A stretch of DNA of 64,000 bases from assembly GCF_015712165.1 (NCBI RefSeq), contig NZ_JADPZX010000001.1:4910001-4974000 (forward strand). The letters are read 5' to 3'. The notes beneath the pieces are model-generated. The model was not told the origin of the DNA. It saw only the letters and a list, made by a program, of their open reading frames with translations, and ran no database searches. Below, in pieces: positions 32,871-41,219 of the stretch. Source of the stretch: Streptomyces spinoverrucosus. GTDB taxonomy: Bacteria > Actinomycetota > Actinomycetes > Streptomycetales > Streptomycetaceae. Within the stretch, counting starts at the first letter, position 1; each line of letters starts with the position of its first letter. A program made the translations under genes and the position numbers.

Positions 32871-35800
32871 TCAGCCGACGCGGGTCAGCTTGTCCGTGAA
32901 GCCGGGTTCGTCGAGGTCCGACTGCAGGGCCACCGGCACCTCGACCGCGCCCCCGCTGCCGTCGCCCACGGTGAGCGTGCCGACCTTGGTGCCGGCCTTC
33001 GCGGTGTGCGGTACGGCGTCGGAGGCGAAGGACAGCTTCACCTTGTGGCCGGCCCAGCCGACCGCGGTGACGTCCTGCGTGACGACGACCGGCGTCCGGC
33101 CGCCGAGCCGGTCGTCGACGTACCCGACGACATCGCCCTTCTTCATGATCTTCGCCGAGGTCAGGGCCTCCTGGGCGCCGAGCATCGCGGTCTCGCTGAC
33201 GGCGTTCACCGTGTCGATGATCGGCGCCGTGTGCTGGCCGAGGATCGCGCCGACCACGGTGACCGTCTCGCCGCCGACCTCCTTGGTGGCGGCGAAGAGC
33301 AGGTTGCCGCCGGCCGTGGTGGTGGTGCCGGTCTTGATGCCGATGGCGCCGTTGTACGGCACGAGGGTGTTCCAGTTGCGCCACTCCTGGCCGGACGGGT
33401 CCGTCCATTTGGGCAGCTTGGTGATCTCCACCAGCGCCGGGATCCGCACCAGCTCGTTGCCGAGCTTCACCTGGTCCTCGGCGGTGGAGACCGTGGTCCC
33501 CTCCAGACCGGAGGGGTCGGTGTACGTGGTGTTGGTCATGCCGAGTTCCTTGGCGGTGTCGTTCATCTTCTTGACGAACGCCTCCTCGGAACCGGCGTCC
33601 CAACGCGCCACAAGACGTGCGATGTTGTTGGCCGACGGGATCATGATGGCCGAAATGGCCTGCCGCTCGGTGAGTTTGTCGCCCGCCTTGACGGTGTTCA
33701 GCGTGGACTCGTTGCCCTGCTGGTCGTAGCCGCCCTCCTTCTCGGCGGTCGCGTCGACCTCGATCTGCGGGCCCTCCTCGCCGGGCTTCAGCGGGTGCTC
33801 CTTGAGGATGATGTACGCCGTCATGGCCTTGGCGACCGAGCCGATGGCGACGGGCTTCTGCTCACCGAAGCTCCCCATCGTGCCGATGCCGGTGACGTCC
33901 ATGGCGCCCTGACCCTCGCTCGGCCACGGCAGGGAGGCCTTGTCGCCCTCGAAGGTGTACGACTCCTCGGCGGTGAGCTCCAGGGCGGGCGTCGGCAGCG
34001 GGCGTACGGCCTGCACGATCGCAAACACGATCGCCAGCAGGATGACCAGCGGCGTCCAGATCTTGACCCGCCGCACCGCGGTCCGCAGCGGGGTCTCCGG
34101 GGGCGGCGGGGTGTTGGTCAGCTCGGCCAGCAGATCCAGCGGCGGCTTCGGCGGCAGGGGCTGCTGAGTCGTCCGCTCCGGGCCGACCTGCGGCACGGAG
34201 GCGGTCTGGTCGGCGGGGACCTTCGGGAGCGCGGTGGTGGCATCGGCGGGCGGCGCCTTCGGCTTGTCCGCCGGGACCTTCGGCAGCGCGGTCGTCGCCT
34301 CGGCGGCCCGTGGGGGCTTGCGCGTCGACGGGTCGTCCAGCGGCTTGAGCGCGACGAACTTGCTGGTGCGCTCGGCGTCCGACTCCGGCGCCGGAGCGGG
34401 CTTCTTGGCGTCCCCCAGCTTCAGCATGGTGGTCGGCTGATCGACGGCCGGCTTCACCGACTTCACGGCCCTGAAGACGGCCGTGGGCTGGTCTACGGGG
34501 GGTGCGTCGGCCTCGGGGGCGTCACCACCGACACCGGACTGCGCGTCGGGGTCGCTCTTGGGGGCGTCCTGGGGCTCGCTCTTGGCGTCGTTCTTGGGCT
34601 CGTCCTGGGCGTCGACTCGGGCGTCGTCCTGGGCGTCGCGCTCGGTGTCGTCCTGGGCGTCGCGCTCGGCGCCGACTCGGGCGTCGCTCTGGGCGTGGCC
34701 TTGGGCGTCGCGCTCGGTGTCGTCCTGGGCGTGGACTCGGGCGTTGCTCTTGGCGTCGTCCTGGGCGTCGCGCTCGGTGTCGTCCTGGGCGTGGACTTGG
34801 GCGTCGCGCTCGGTGTCGTCCTGGGCGAGGACTTGGGCGTCGCGCTCGGTGTCGTCCTGGGCGTTGCGCTCGGCGCCGACTCGGGCGTCGCTCTTGGGGT
34901 CGTTCTCGGTGTCGTCCTGGGCGTCGCGCTTGGGGGCGTCCTCGGCGTCGACTCGGGCGTCGCGCTCGGTGTCGTTCTTGGCGTCGCTCGGAGTCTCGTC
35001 GGTGCCGCCCTCGCCGTCCTGGGTGTCGTCGGCTGCGGTGTCGGTGCTGCCGTCGGCCTTCCCGGCTGCGGCGTCGTTCTCGCCGCCCGCGTCGGATTCG
35101 TCGGCGGTGTCGGCCTCGGCTTCCGCGCCGGTGCGGCCGTCCTTGCGGTCCTGGCCCACCTGGACGGCTTCGGGACCGTCCTGGGCGTCCGGCTGGTCGG
35201 CGGGGGCGTTCTTGTCCTCGGTGGCGTCGCTGGTGGACTTCGCATCGGCGGCAGCCGCAGCCCTGTCGCCGGGCGCGTCGGTGCCGCCGGCCCCCTTGCC
35301 CTGGGCGTCCGGCTCCCCGGCGGACTCGCTCTCGTGCTCGGTGGACCCGCTGTTGGGACCCTCCTCGTTGGACTCGCCCTGCCGGGCGGGAGTGTCCACG
35401 TCGGCGGAGTCCTCCTCGCCGACGGGCGTTTCGCCGGCGTCGGCGCCCTCCTCGTCGGCGTCCTCTTCGGTGGCGCCCTTCGCGTCGACGCCCGCCGCGT
35501 CGGCGCCCTCCTCGGCGGAGCCCTCCGCGCCCTCGTCGGCCTTCCCGCCGGCCTTCCCGTCGGCGGACGTCACCCAAGCCGCCACAGCCGCCCGCAGCCG
35601 CTCGTCGCCCGCCGCGTCGGCCCCGGCGCCGTCCTCGGCCCCGTCGCGCTCCTCACGGCCCGCAGGCGCCTCGGAAGCCGCCTCCCCAGCAGCCCCCTCC
35701 GGCTCCTCCTCGGAAGGCCCCTTCACCGAGAACACCCGCGTCGCCGTGTCCACCGAGCGCCCGTCCCCGGACTCCCGCGCCACGGCGAGCCGTGGGTCAC

Positions 35801-35924
35801 GGGCGGTGGCTGCGCCGTTCCGGGCTTCGGGAACCGGACCCGCGCTCCCCGACGTCGGTTCTGCCGACGACTCGCGCTGCTTCGAACTGTCGGGGGACTC
35901 GCCCGCCACCGATGCCTCCTCCAT
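32871..35924 (-). CDS. D-alanyl-D-alanine carboxypeptidase with long acidic repetitive N-terminus
   Basis: A 1017-residue protein. The C-terminal 400 residues form an S11-family penicillin-binding carboxypeptidase: catalytic Ser696 and Lys699 in SVAK, the PSANN motif, and IKTGTTTTAGG (Lys864). It trims D-Ala from peptidoglycan peptides outside the membrane. One transmembrane helix (TPLVILLAIVFAIVQAV) lies just before this domain. Everything before it, over 600 residues, should be cytoplasmic and disordered: extremely rich in Asp, Glu, Ala, Lys and Thr, with repeated units of the type DDTERDAQ. Typical homologues have a much shorter N-terminus. ATG 35924 follows GGAGG by about ten bases; ATGs at 35957 and 36014 are alternatives. 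Confidence 0.88.
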   Translation of the reverse strand: MEEASVAGESPDSSKQRESSAEPTSGSAGPVPEARNGAATARDPRLAVARESGDGRSVDTATRVFSVKGPSEEEPEGAAGEAASEAPAGREERDGAEDGAGADAAGDERLRAAVAAWVTSADGKAGGKADEGAEGSAEEGADAAGVDAKGATEEDADEEGADAGETPVGEEDSADVDTPARQGESNEEGPNSGSTEHESESAGEPDAQGKGAGGTDAPGDRAAAAADAKSTSDATEDKNAPADQPDAQDGPEAVQVGQDRKDGRTGAEAEADTADESDAGGENDAAAGKADGSTDTAADDTQDGEGGTDETPSDAKNDTERDARVDAEDAPKRDAQDDTENDPKSDARVGAERNAQDDTERDAQVLAQDDTERDAQVHAQDDTERDAQDDAKSNARVHAQDDTERDAQGHAQSDARVGAERDAQDDTERDAQDDARVDAQDEPKNDAKSEPQDAPKSDPDAQSGVGGDAPEADAPPVDQPTAVFRAVKSVKPAVDQPTTMLKLGDAKKPAPAPESDAERTSKFVALKPLDDPSTRKPPRAAEATTALPKVPADKPKAPPADATTALPKVPADQTASVPQVGPERTTQQPLPPKPPLDLLAELTNTPPPPETPLRTAVRRVKIWTPLVILLAIVFAIVQAVRPLPTPALELTAEESYTFEGDKASLPWPSEGQGAMDVTGIGTMGSFGEQKPVAIGSVAKAMTAYIILKEHPLKPGEEGPQIEVDATAEKEGGYDQQGNESTLNTVKAGDKLTERQAISAIMIPSANNIARLVARWDAGSEEAFVKKMNDTAKELGMTNTTYTDPSGLEGTTVSTAEDQVKLGNELVRIPALVEITKLPKWTDPSGQEWRNWNTLVPYNGAIGIKTGTTTTAGGNLLFAATKEVGGETVTVVGAILGQHTAPIIDTVNAVSETAMLGAQEALTSAKIMKKGDVVGYVDDRLGGRTPVVVTQDVTAVGWAGHKVKLSFASDAVPHTAKAGTKVGTLTVGDGSGGAVEVPVALQSDLDEPGFTDKLTRVG
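34600..34990 (-). repeat. In-frame degenerate tandem repeat within the carboxypeptidase gene
   Basis: Units related to GCGTCGCGCTCGGTGTCGTC (plus strand) recur about ten times at 24- or 36-base steps. They encode DDTERDAQ with spacers such as VHAQ, VLAQ and ARVGAER. All unit lengths are multiples of three, so copy-number change would keep the frame. Confidence 0.8.
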
Positions 35925-36158
35925 GCGCCGCACGCCTCCGTGCGCGTACCGAACCATGAACCGATGCCCGGACGACCGCCCCCACAGCACTGCCCGAAGC
36001 GCTGTCCGAACCATGTACCAGTGTCCTGTGTGAGGACCTGGCCCACGCTGAAGACGAGAACGACATACCTACTGGTTCCCTTACAAACAGGTCACGCACC
36101 CTCGACAGACCAATGTGAGAGGGGTCACCCTGTCATTCATCCACGCGGGGAGGCATGG

Positions 36159-36911
36159 ATGGGCAGGAGCCGCAGAACACTTCCGGAGGAGCTTCTGCTG
36201 CTGGCACTGGACCCGGCCACGGGTACCACTGCACAGCCGCAGTCGCTCGACCTCGGTCTGGCCGGAGCACAGCTAGTGGAGCTGGCACTGGCCGGACGGA
36301 TAGCCCCAGACGGGGATCGTATCGCCGTGGTGGTACCACGGCCGACAGGAGATCCGACATTGGATTGCGCGTTGGAGTTGCTGCGCAGGCGCGGCGCTCC
36401 GGTACGGGCGGTCCACTGGATCGGCGGGCCACGACTGGGGCTCCGTCAGACCTACCTCTCGCATCTGGAGCGGTGCGGCATGGTGCACGCCGTGGCCGGC
36501 CAGATGTGCGGGGTGTTGCCGACGACTCGTTACCAGGCGACGGACAACGCCATCAGCCGGGAGATCAGGGCCCGGCTGGATTCCGCGATCCGCACCGGCG
36601 TCCCGCCGGACCCGCGGACCGCGGCGCTCGCCGCCCTGGCCCACGCGGTCGGCCTCGGCAAGCACCTGTATCCGGGCAACGAAGGGCGCTCGTCCCGTTC
36701 CCGGCTGCGGGACCTGATCCGGCACGACCCGATGGGCGGCCTCGTGGCGCACGCCGTGATGGACGTCCAGAACGGCGTCGCGGCCCAGCCGCGCCGCAGC
36801 CCGGCCCCGGCCGGCCGCCAGGCCGCCGCCGGAGCCAGGTCCGCGGAGCCGGCCAGGGCCGTCCCGGTGCAGCCGCACCGTGGCTCGATGGCGCGCGCCG
36901 TGGCCCACTGA
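36159..36911 (+). CDS. GPP34 (GOLPH3-like) family protein
   Basis: A 250-residue protein of the GPP34 family. It shows LPEELLLLALDPATG at the N-terminus, LGLAGAQLVELALAGRIA, the LVAHAVMDVQNGVAA region and a basic disordered tail. Eukaryotic GOLPH3/Vps74 binds phosphoinositides; Streptomyces has many paralogues of unknown function, probably membrane-peripheral. The ATG at 36159 follows GGGGAGG (36147-36153). The same frame is open far upstream, but that part is antisense to the carboxypeptidase gene. The gene is divergent from the carboxypeptidase. Confidence 0.85.
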   Translation: MGRSRRTLPEELLLLALDPATGTTAQPQSLDLGLAGAQLVELALAGRIAPDGDRIAVVVPRPTGDPTLDCALELLRRRGAPVRAVHWIGGPRLGLRQTYLSHLERCGMVHAVAGQMCGVLPTTRYQATDNAISREIRARLDSAIRTGVPPDPRTAALAALAHAVGLGKHLYPGNEGRSSRSRLRDLIRHDPMGGLVAHAVMDVQNGVAAQPRRSPAPAGRQAAAGARSAEPARAVPVQPHRGSMARAVAH

Positions 36912-37320
36912 GCCGCGGTCCCACGGCAGCGCACCATCACCACAACGGCACCACCCAGCACCACCGGCACGACCAGCAGGGCCGCACCACGCACCGTCAG
37001 CGCCACACGCCGCGCCTGAGTCCCCAAGACCCGGTTCGGGAGCCGCAACGGTCCGCGCGGGGTGGCGGGAGCCGTCGTTCGGACGACGCACGGCCCCACC
37101 GCCCCGCGCGGCCGCATGCCCGCGCCCGTTCGCGTATCCGTCGTGCGATCTCCTCGTGCGGACTCCTCGTGCGGACTCCTCGTGCGAACTTGCGTCCTGA
37201 CGCGTACCCGCCGCATATCCGCTGTTTCCCAGCGGTAAGTAGCCCCTTGGTGGCAGTCTGCTCAACAGCAGATACGCATAGTTGCAAGTTTCGAGGCACG
37301 CAGCCGGAGGTGCACGTCCC
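36912..37320. other. Intergenic region with a 13-bp triplicate repeat
   Basis: No gene is seen in these 409 bases. At 37151-37189 the unit TCCTCGTGCGGAC occurs three times in tandem, the last with one change. The leader of the XRE gene, with its CGGAGG ribosome site at 37305-37310, closes the region. Confidence 0.6.
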
Positions 37321-38178
37321 GTGGCGTCCAATGTCAATCCCACCGTCAGGCGGCGCCGGCTGGGCCAGGAGCTGCGCAGGCTCCGCGAGCTCAAGGGCAT
37401 GACGGCCGAGGAGGTGGCGGAGCGGCTGCTGGTGTCCCAGTCGAAGATCAGCCGTCTGGAGAACGGCCGGCGCAGCATCAGTCAGCGCGACGTCCGTGAC
37501 CTGTGCGGTGTCTACGAGGTGGAGGACCACCGGATCGTCGACTCGCTGATGCAAATGGCCAAGGACTCGCGCCAGCAGGGCTGGTGGCACTCCTTCGGCG
37601 ACATCCCGTACAGCGTCTACATCGGCCTGGAGACGGACGCGGCCAGCCTTCGGGTGTACGACCCGCAGGTCGTCCCCGGCCTGTTGCAGACCCGCCAGTA
37701 CGCCGAGGCGCTGATCCAGGGCGCGTTGCCCGAGGCAACGCCGACCGACATCGACAAGCGCGTACAGGTGCGCCTGCGTCGGCAGGAACGTATTGCCGCC
37801 GAGGAGAACCCACTTCGGCTGTGGGCGGTGCTCGACGAGGCGGCCGTACGCCGCGAGGTCGGCAACAAACAGGTGATGATCGACCAGCTGGAGCACCTGC
37901 TGGAGATGTCCCAGCTGCCGCACGTCACCGTGCAGTTGATCCCCTTCCAGATGGGCGCGCACCCCGGCGTGAGCGGCCAGTACGCGATCCTGGAGTTCCC
38001 GGACGCCGCCGACTCCAGCGTGGTCTACATCGAGGGCGTCACCAGCGACCTGTACCTGGAGAAGCCGCAGGACGTCCAGAAGTACAGCGTCATGTACGAG
38101 CACTTGCGGGCACAGGCGCTGAATGTCGACCAAACCCGGGTATACCTCTCGGATGTGGCGAAGAGTTACGCCCGCTGA
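37321..38178 (+). CDS. XRE-family regulator with DUF5753 domain
   Basis: A 285-residue regulator. An N-terminal helix-turn-helix (about residues 10-65: LGQELRRLRELKGMTAEEVAERLLVSQSKISRLENGRRS) is followed by the DUF5753 domain, including VVPGLLQTRQYAEALI and the LEFPDAADSSVVYIEG segment. The family includes WhiJ-like regulators that work with a small DUF397 protein, and such a gene follows at 38370. The GTG start at 37321 is set by CGGAGG about 10 bases upstream. Confidence 0.9.
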   Translation: MASNVNPTVRRRRLGQELRRLRELKGMTAEEVAERLLVSQSKISRLENGRRSISQRDVRDLCGVYEVEDHRIVDSLMQMAKDSRQQGWWHSFGDIPYSVYIGLETDAASLRVYDPQVVPGLLQTRQYAEALIQGALPEATPTDIDKRVQVRLRRQERIAAEENPLRLWAVLDEAAVRREVGNKQVMIDQLEHLLEMSQLPHVTVQLIPFQMGAHPGVSGQYAILEFPDAADSSVVYIEGVTSDLYLEKPQDVQKYSVMYEHLRAQALNVDQTRVYLSDVAKSYAR

Positions 38179-38369
38179 GGCCTCCGGGGCGGGGGGCGCG
38201 GAAAGATACACCGTCACCCGGCCCGTACGGAAGCCCTTGTTGGAATATGCCAGCCGGTCGAGTGAATAGTCGCTCCGTGCGGCGATGTTGGCGAGTAGCG
38301 TCGATCACGCCATCGAGCAAGAACGTTGGCGCAATCACAGCAACTCAGCAACTGCTTACCGGAGCGAAA

Positions 38370-38561
38370 ATGGCAATCAAGCAGGGCGCGACGGACACGT
38401 GGGTCAAGTCCTCGTACTCCCAGGGCAACGGCGCGTGCGTCGAGATCAAGTCCCCTGTCCTGTCCGCAATCTCCGTCCGGGACTCCAAGGTGACCGAGGG
38501 CCCCGTCCTCGCGTTCCCCGCGACCGCGTGGAGCGTCTTCGTGGCCTCGGTCAAGGCGTAA
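38370..38561 (+). CDS. DUF397 small protein, partner of the XRE regulator
   Basis: A 63-residue DUF397 protein: WVKSSYSQGNGACVEI near the N-terminus, VRDSKVTEGPVLAFPATAW in the middle and FVASVKA at the end. DUF397 proteins relieve or modulate repression by the neighbouring WhiJ-type regulator in Streptomyces. GGAG lies 5 bases before the ATG. A gap of about 190 bases after the XRE gene leaves room for its own promoter. Confidence 0.9.
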   Translation: MAIKQGATDTWVKSSYSQGNGACVEIKSPVLSAISVRDSKVTEGPVLAFPATAWSVFVASVKA

Positions 38562-38610
38562 GGAGAGGACCTCCCTGACGCCGACCACAACTACACAGCA
38601 GCACCCCAAG

Positions 38611-38649
38611 AGCCCTCTCGACCAGTTCGCCGTCCTAGCCGAGAGGGCT
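38611..38649. terminator. Bidirectional terminator hairpin
   Basis: AGCCCTCTCG (38611-38620) pairs perfectly with CGAGAGGGCT (38640-38649) around a 19-base loop, between the convergent DUF397 and MerR genes. Confidence 0.75.
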
Positions 38650-38671
38650 CGGCCATGCCCCGCTCAGCGGT

Positions 38672-39532
38672 TCACGTCACCGGGAAGGCCACATCGCACA
38701 CCGGATCCTCGGCCCCGGCCGCATCCCAGTCCGCGAAGTACACCTCCCGGCCCGGGCCCGCCTGGCGCAGCCCCTGCTGCGGGATCCACGCCTCCACCGC
38801 CTCGAAGGCGGCCAGGATCTGCGGATGCGCCACCTGCGCCTTGGTGATCCGGGTGTAGGCGAGCCGCTGGGCAGGCTCCACGCGGACCTTCGTCTCCCAC
38901 GTACGGCCGTGCCTCTCGACCCACGCCCGGGCAGCCGCCTCGTCCGCCACCGGCACGCAGGACTCGGCCGGTCCGTCGCTCTCCATCGACACTTCGGCGT
39001 GGTACACGACGAACGGCGCCGCCGTGACGCCGCCGCACTCCTGCGCCGCCTCCTCCAGTCGGCCCAGCGATGCGCCGATCCACGCCGGCAGCTCGCCCGC
39101 CAGCACATGCCGCGTCTCGGTGATCAGCACCCGCCCGGGCACCTCCACCGTCTCCACCACGAACTTTCCGTACATCTCGGAGCTCCTCCCCGACAACCGT
39201 CCACGGAGGTACTCGACGAGCGTCCGCTGCCCCGCCATCCGCGCCTCGACGCCCGCCCAGTACGCGTCGATCCGGTCCGCGGCCTCGGCCCCGTCCGCGT
39301 CGACCACCTCGGCGATCCGCGCGAGCGGCATGTCCAGTTGCCGCAGCAGGGCCACGAGCCGGGCCCGTTCCACCTGGTCCGCTCGGTAGTAGCGGTAGCC
39401 GCTGGCCTCGTCGACGTGCGCCGGAGGCAGCAGCCCCAGCCGGCCGTACAGCCGCAGGGCCTTGGCCGACAGCCGGGCCCGCGCGGCGAACGCGCCGATG
39501 GTGAGCAGTTCGTCGTCCCGAATGTCCACCAC
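38672..39532 (-). CDS. MerR-family regulator with GyrI-like effector domain
   Basis: A 286-residue regulator: MerR winged helix (TIGAFAARARLSAKALRLYGRLGLLPPAHVDEASGYRYY), a coiled-coil dimerisation helix to about residue 115, and a C-terminal GyrI/AraC-effector-like domain that would bind a small hydrophobic ligand, as in BmrR. GTG 39532 has GGAGG five bases upstream, which decides against the longer reading from 39547. It lies 67 bases behind the glutathione peroxidase gene in the same direction. Confidence 0.87.
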   Translation of the reverse strand: MVDIRDDELLTIGAFAARARLSAKALRLYGRLGLLPPAHVDEASGYRYYRADQVERARLVALLRQLDMPLARIAEVVDADGAEAADRIDAYWAGVEARMAGQRTLVEYLRGRLSGRSSEMYGKFVVETVEVPGRVLITETRHVLAGELPAWIGASLGRLEEAAQECGGVTAAPFVVYHAEVSMESDGPAESCVPVADEAAARAWVERHGRTWETKVRVEPAQRLAYTRITKAQVAHPQILAAFEAVEAWIPQQGLRQAGPGREVYFADWDAAGAEDPVCDVAFPVT

Positions 39533-39599
39533 GTCATCCTCCGTCACCGGGCGCCTGTCGCCCGGTGACAGGAGGCTGACGTCTGCCCCAGGGGCAGGG

Positions 39600-40109
39600 T
39601 CAACCGGCCAGCTGCGCCTCGACGGCCGCCACGACCTCCGCCGCCTCCGGCTCGGTCTGCGGCGAGAACCGGGCCACGATGGTGCCGTCCCGCCCGATCA
39701 GGAACTTCTCGAAGTTCCAGCGGATGTCCCCGCTGTGCCCCTCACCGTCAGCGAAGCCGACCAGCCGCTCGTACAGCGGATGCCGAACCTCCCCGTTCAC
39801 CTCCACCTTCTCGGTCATCGGGAAGGTCACGCCGTACGTCGCCGAACAGAACTCGGCGATCTCCTCGGCGCTGCCGGGCTCCTGCCCGAGGAACTGGTTG
39901 CAGGGCACGCCGAGCACGGTGAACCCACGGTCCGCGTACCGCTCGTGCAGCCGCTCCAGTCCGGCGTACTGCGGGGTCAGCCCGCACTTGGAGGCCACGT
40001 TCACAATGAGCACGGCCTGCCCGGCGTACTGCTTGAGGTCGGCGGAGCCACCCTGGAGCGCGTCGATGTCGACGTCGAGGACGGATGCGTGCGTGTCGTT
40101 GGTCGTCAT
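39600..40109 (-). CDS. Glutathione peroxidase-family thiol peroxidase
   Basis: A 169-residue thioredoxin-fold peroxidase. The peroxidatic Cys lies in VNVASKCGLTPQY, followed by GVPCNQFLGQEPG with a second conserved Cys, and WNFEKFLIG with the conserved Trp and Asn. In bacteria such enzymes usually reduce peroxides with thioredoxin or mycothiol-linked donors. It begins ten bases after the ArsR-type gene, so the two are probably co-transcribed. Confidence 0.93.
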   Translation of the reverse strand: MTTNDTHASVLDVDIDALQGGSADLKQYAGQAVLIVNVASKCGLTPQYAGLERLHERYADRGFTVLGVPCNQFLGQEPGSAEEIAEFCSATYGVTFPMTEKVEVNGEVRHPLYERLVGFADGEGHSGDIRWNFEKFLIGRDGTIVARFSPQTEPEAAEVVAAVEAQLAG

Positions 40110-40119
40110 GGGGCGGATG

Positions 40120-41133
40120 CTAACGCCGGGGGGTGTCGGGAGCGCGTTCAGGAGGGGCCGGCTGCTCAGCCGACCTCACGAGAACCTCGCCCGCCGCCGT
40201 CCGTGAGTACAGCACCGAGCGCCCGGCCCGCCGCCGCTCCACCAGCCCCGCGTCCAGCAGCACGCGCAGATGCCGCCCGACCGACCCGAGCCCCTGCCCG
40301 GTCACGGCGACGACCTGGGTCGTGCTCATCGGTGACGCCAGCAGCACCAGCACCTCGGCCCGCGCCCGCCCGAGCAGCGCGCCGAGGGCGGCGGGCACGG
40401 GTGGCCTGCGGTGTTCGTCGGCGAGCGCGCCCACGCACGGGTACACGACGGCGTACCGCTCCCGCCCCGGCTCCTCCCACGACACCCACCCGGTCTGCGG
40501 GGTGACCGGCACGAAGAGCAGCTCCGCGCCCGAGATCTCCCGCGGCGGGTACTCGTGCAGATTGACCTGCAACCGGCTCTCCCCGAGCCACCGCGTCCGC
40601 CCCGGCCGCAACGCGTCCAGTACGGCCGCCCACCCACCCCGGCCGGCCTGCGCGGTCCGGGCGACCACATCAGCCTCCAGCACGCGCCGCCGACGGCCCC
40701 AGTACGGTCGTACGCCCTCCTGCCAGACGTACTCGACCAGCCGCGCGGCCCGCTCGGCGAGGTCGTCCCGGTCCAGCGCGGCGGGCAGCGGGCCGCCGAG
40801 GGACATCCGCAGATGCGCGCGGACGGCCTCCGGGGGCGTGGCGCGCACGCGCGCGACCGCGTCCTCGAAGCTCTCCCCGTCCCGTGGGGTCGGCGTCAGG
40901 AAGTCGGCGATCCAGTCGCGCCCGAGCCCGGCACGGACGAGCAGCGCGGTGTCCGGCTCGGCCGCGAGCCGGGCCCGGTACGCCGGCAGATGGGCGCGCA
41001 GCCAGTCCTGCTCGCCGGGATGCGCGCCGACACCGGCGTGCAGGAGTTTGAGGCTCGCGAAGGCCTCGGCGTAGGGGGAGAGGACGAAGCGGCTGCGGGC
41101 GAGGGTGTCGGCGTTGACCTGCCACCACCCCAT
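40120..41133 (-). CDS. ArsR-type transcriptional regulator with N-terminal DUF5937 region
   Basis: A 337-residue regulator. The N-terminal 240 residues (RSRFVLSPYAEAFASLKLLHAG at the start) form a ligand or dimerisation domain seen in long Streptomyces ArsR-like proteins. The C-terminal winged helix reads LLASPMSTTQVVAVTGQGLGSVGRHLRVLLDAGLVERRRAGRSVLYSRT. It is divergent from an MFS exporter gene, and two copies of a TTTCGCG inverted repeat lie between them, so it most likely represses the exporter and itself. Start ATG 41133. Confidence 0.85.
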   Translation of the reverse strand: MGWWQVNADTLARSRFVLSPYAEAFASLKLLHAGVGAHPGEQDWLRAHLPAYRARLAAEPDTALLVRAGLGRDWIADFLTPTPRDGESFEDAVARVRATPPEAVRAHLRMSLGGPLPAALDRDDLAERAARLVEYVWQEGVRPYWGRRRRVLEADVVARTAQAGRGGWAAVLDALRPGRTRWLGESRLQVNLHEYPPREISGAELLFVPVTPQTGWVSWEEPGRERYAVVYPCVGALADEHRRPPVPAALGALLGRARAEVLVLLASPMSTTQVVAVTGQGLGSVGRHLRVLLDAGLVERRRAGRSVLYSRTAAGEVLVRSAEQPAPPERAPDTPRR

Positions 41134-41153
41134 GTGCGCAGCCCTCCGGGTCC

Positions 41154-41171
41154 TTTCGCGTGTGCGCGAAA
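41154..41171. promoter_or_regulatory. ArsR operator candidate, site 1
   Basis: TTTCGCG-TGTG-CGCGAAA has perfect 7-bp arms. It lies 20 bases before the ArsR-type start and 40 bases before the MFS start. Confidence 0.65.
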
Positions 41172-41203
41172 CATTAACCCGCCTGCATCGGGCGCCCGGA
41201 GAC

Positions 41204-41219
41204 TTTCGCGCATGCGAAG
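41204..41219. promoter_or_regulatory. ArsR operator candidate, site 2
   Basis: TTTCGCGCATGCGAAG repeats the arms of site 1 in shorter form (TTCGC-GCAT-GCGAA) and overlaps the MFS start codon at 41212. Binding there would block the exporter transcript. Confidence 0.5.

Noticed and set aside
32643..36158. Upstream extension of the GPP34 reading frame to 1422 codons, with striking Gly-Val-Leu repeats
   Set aside because: This part is antisense to the carboxypeptidase gene. The repeats simply mirror the DDTERDAQ-coding array, and GGGGAGG marks the real start at 36159.
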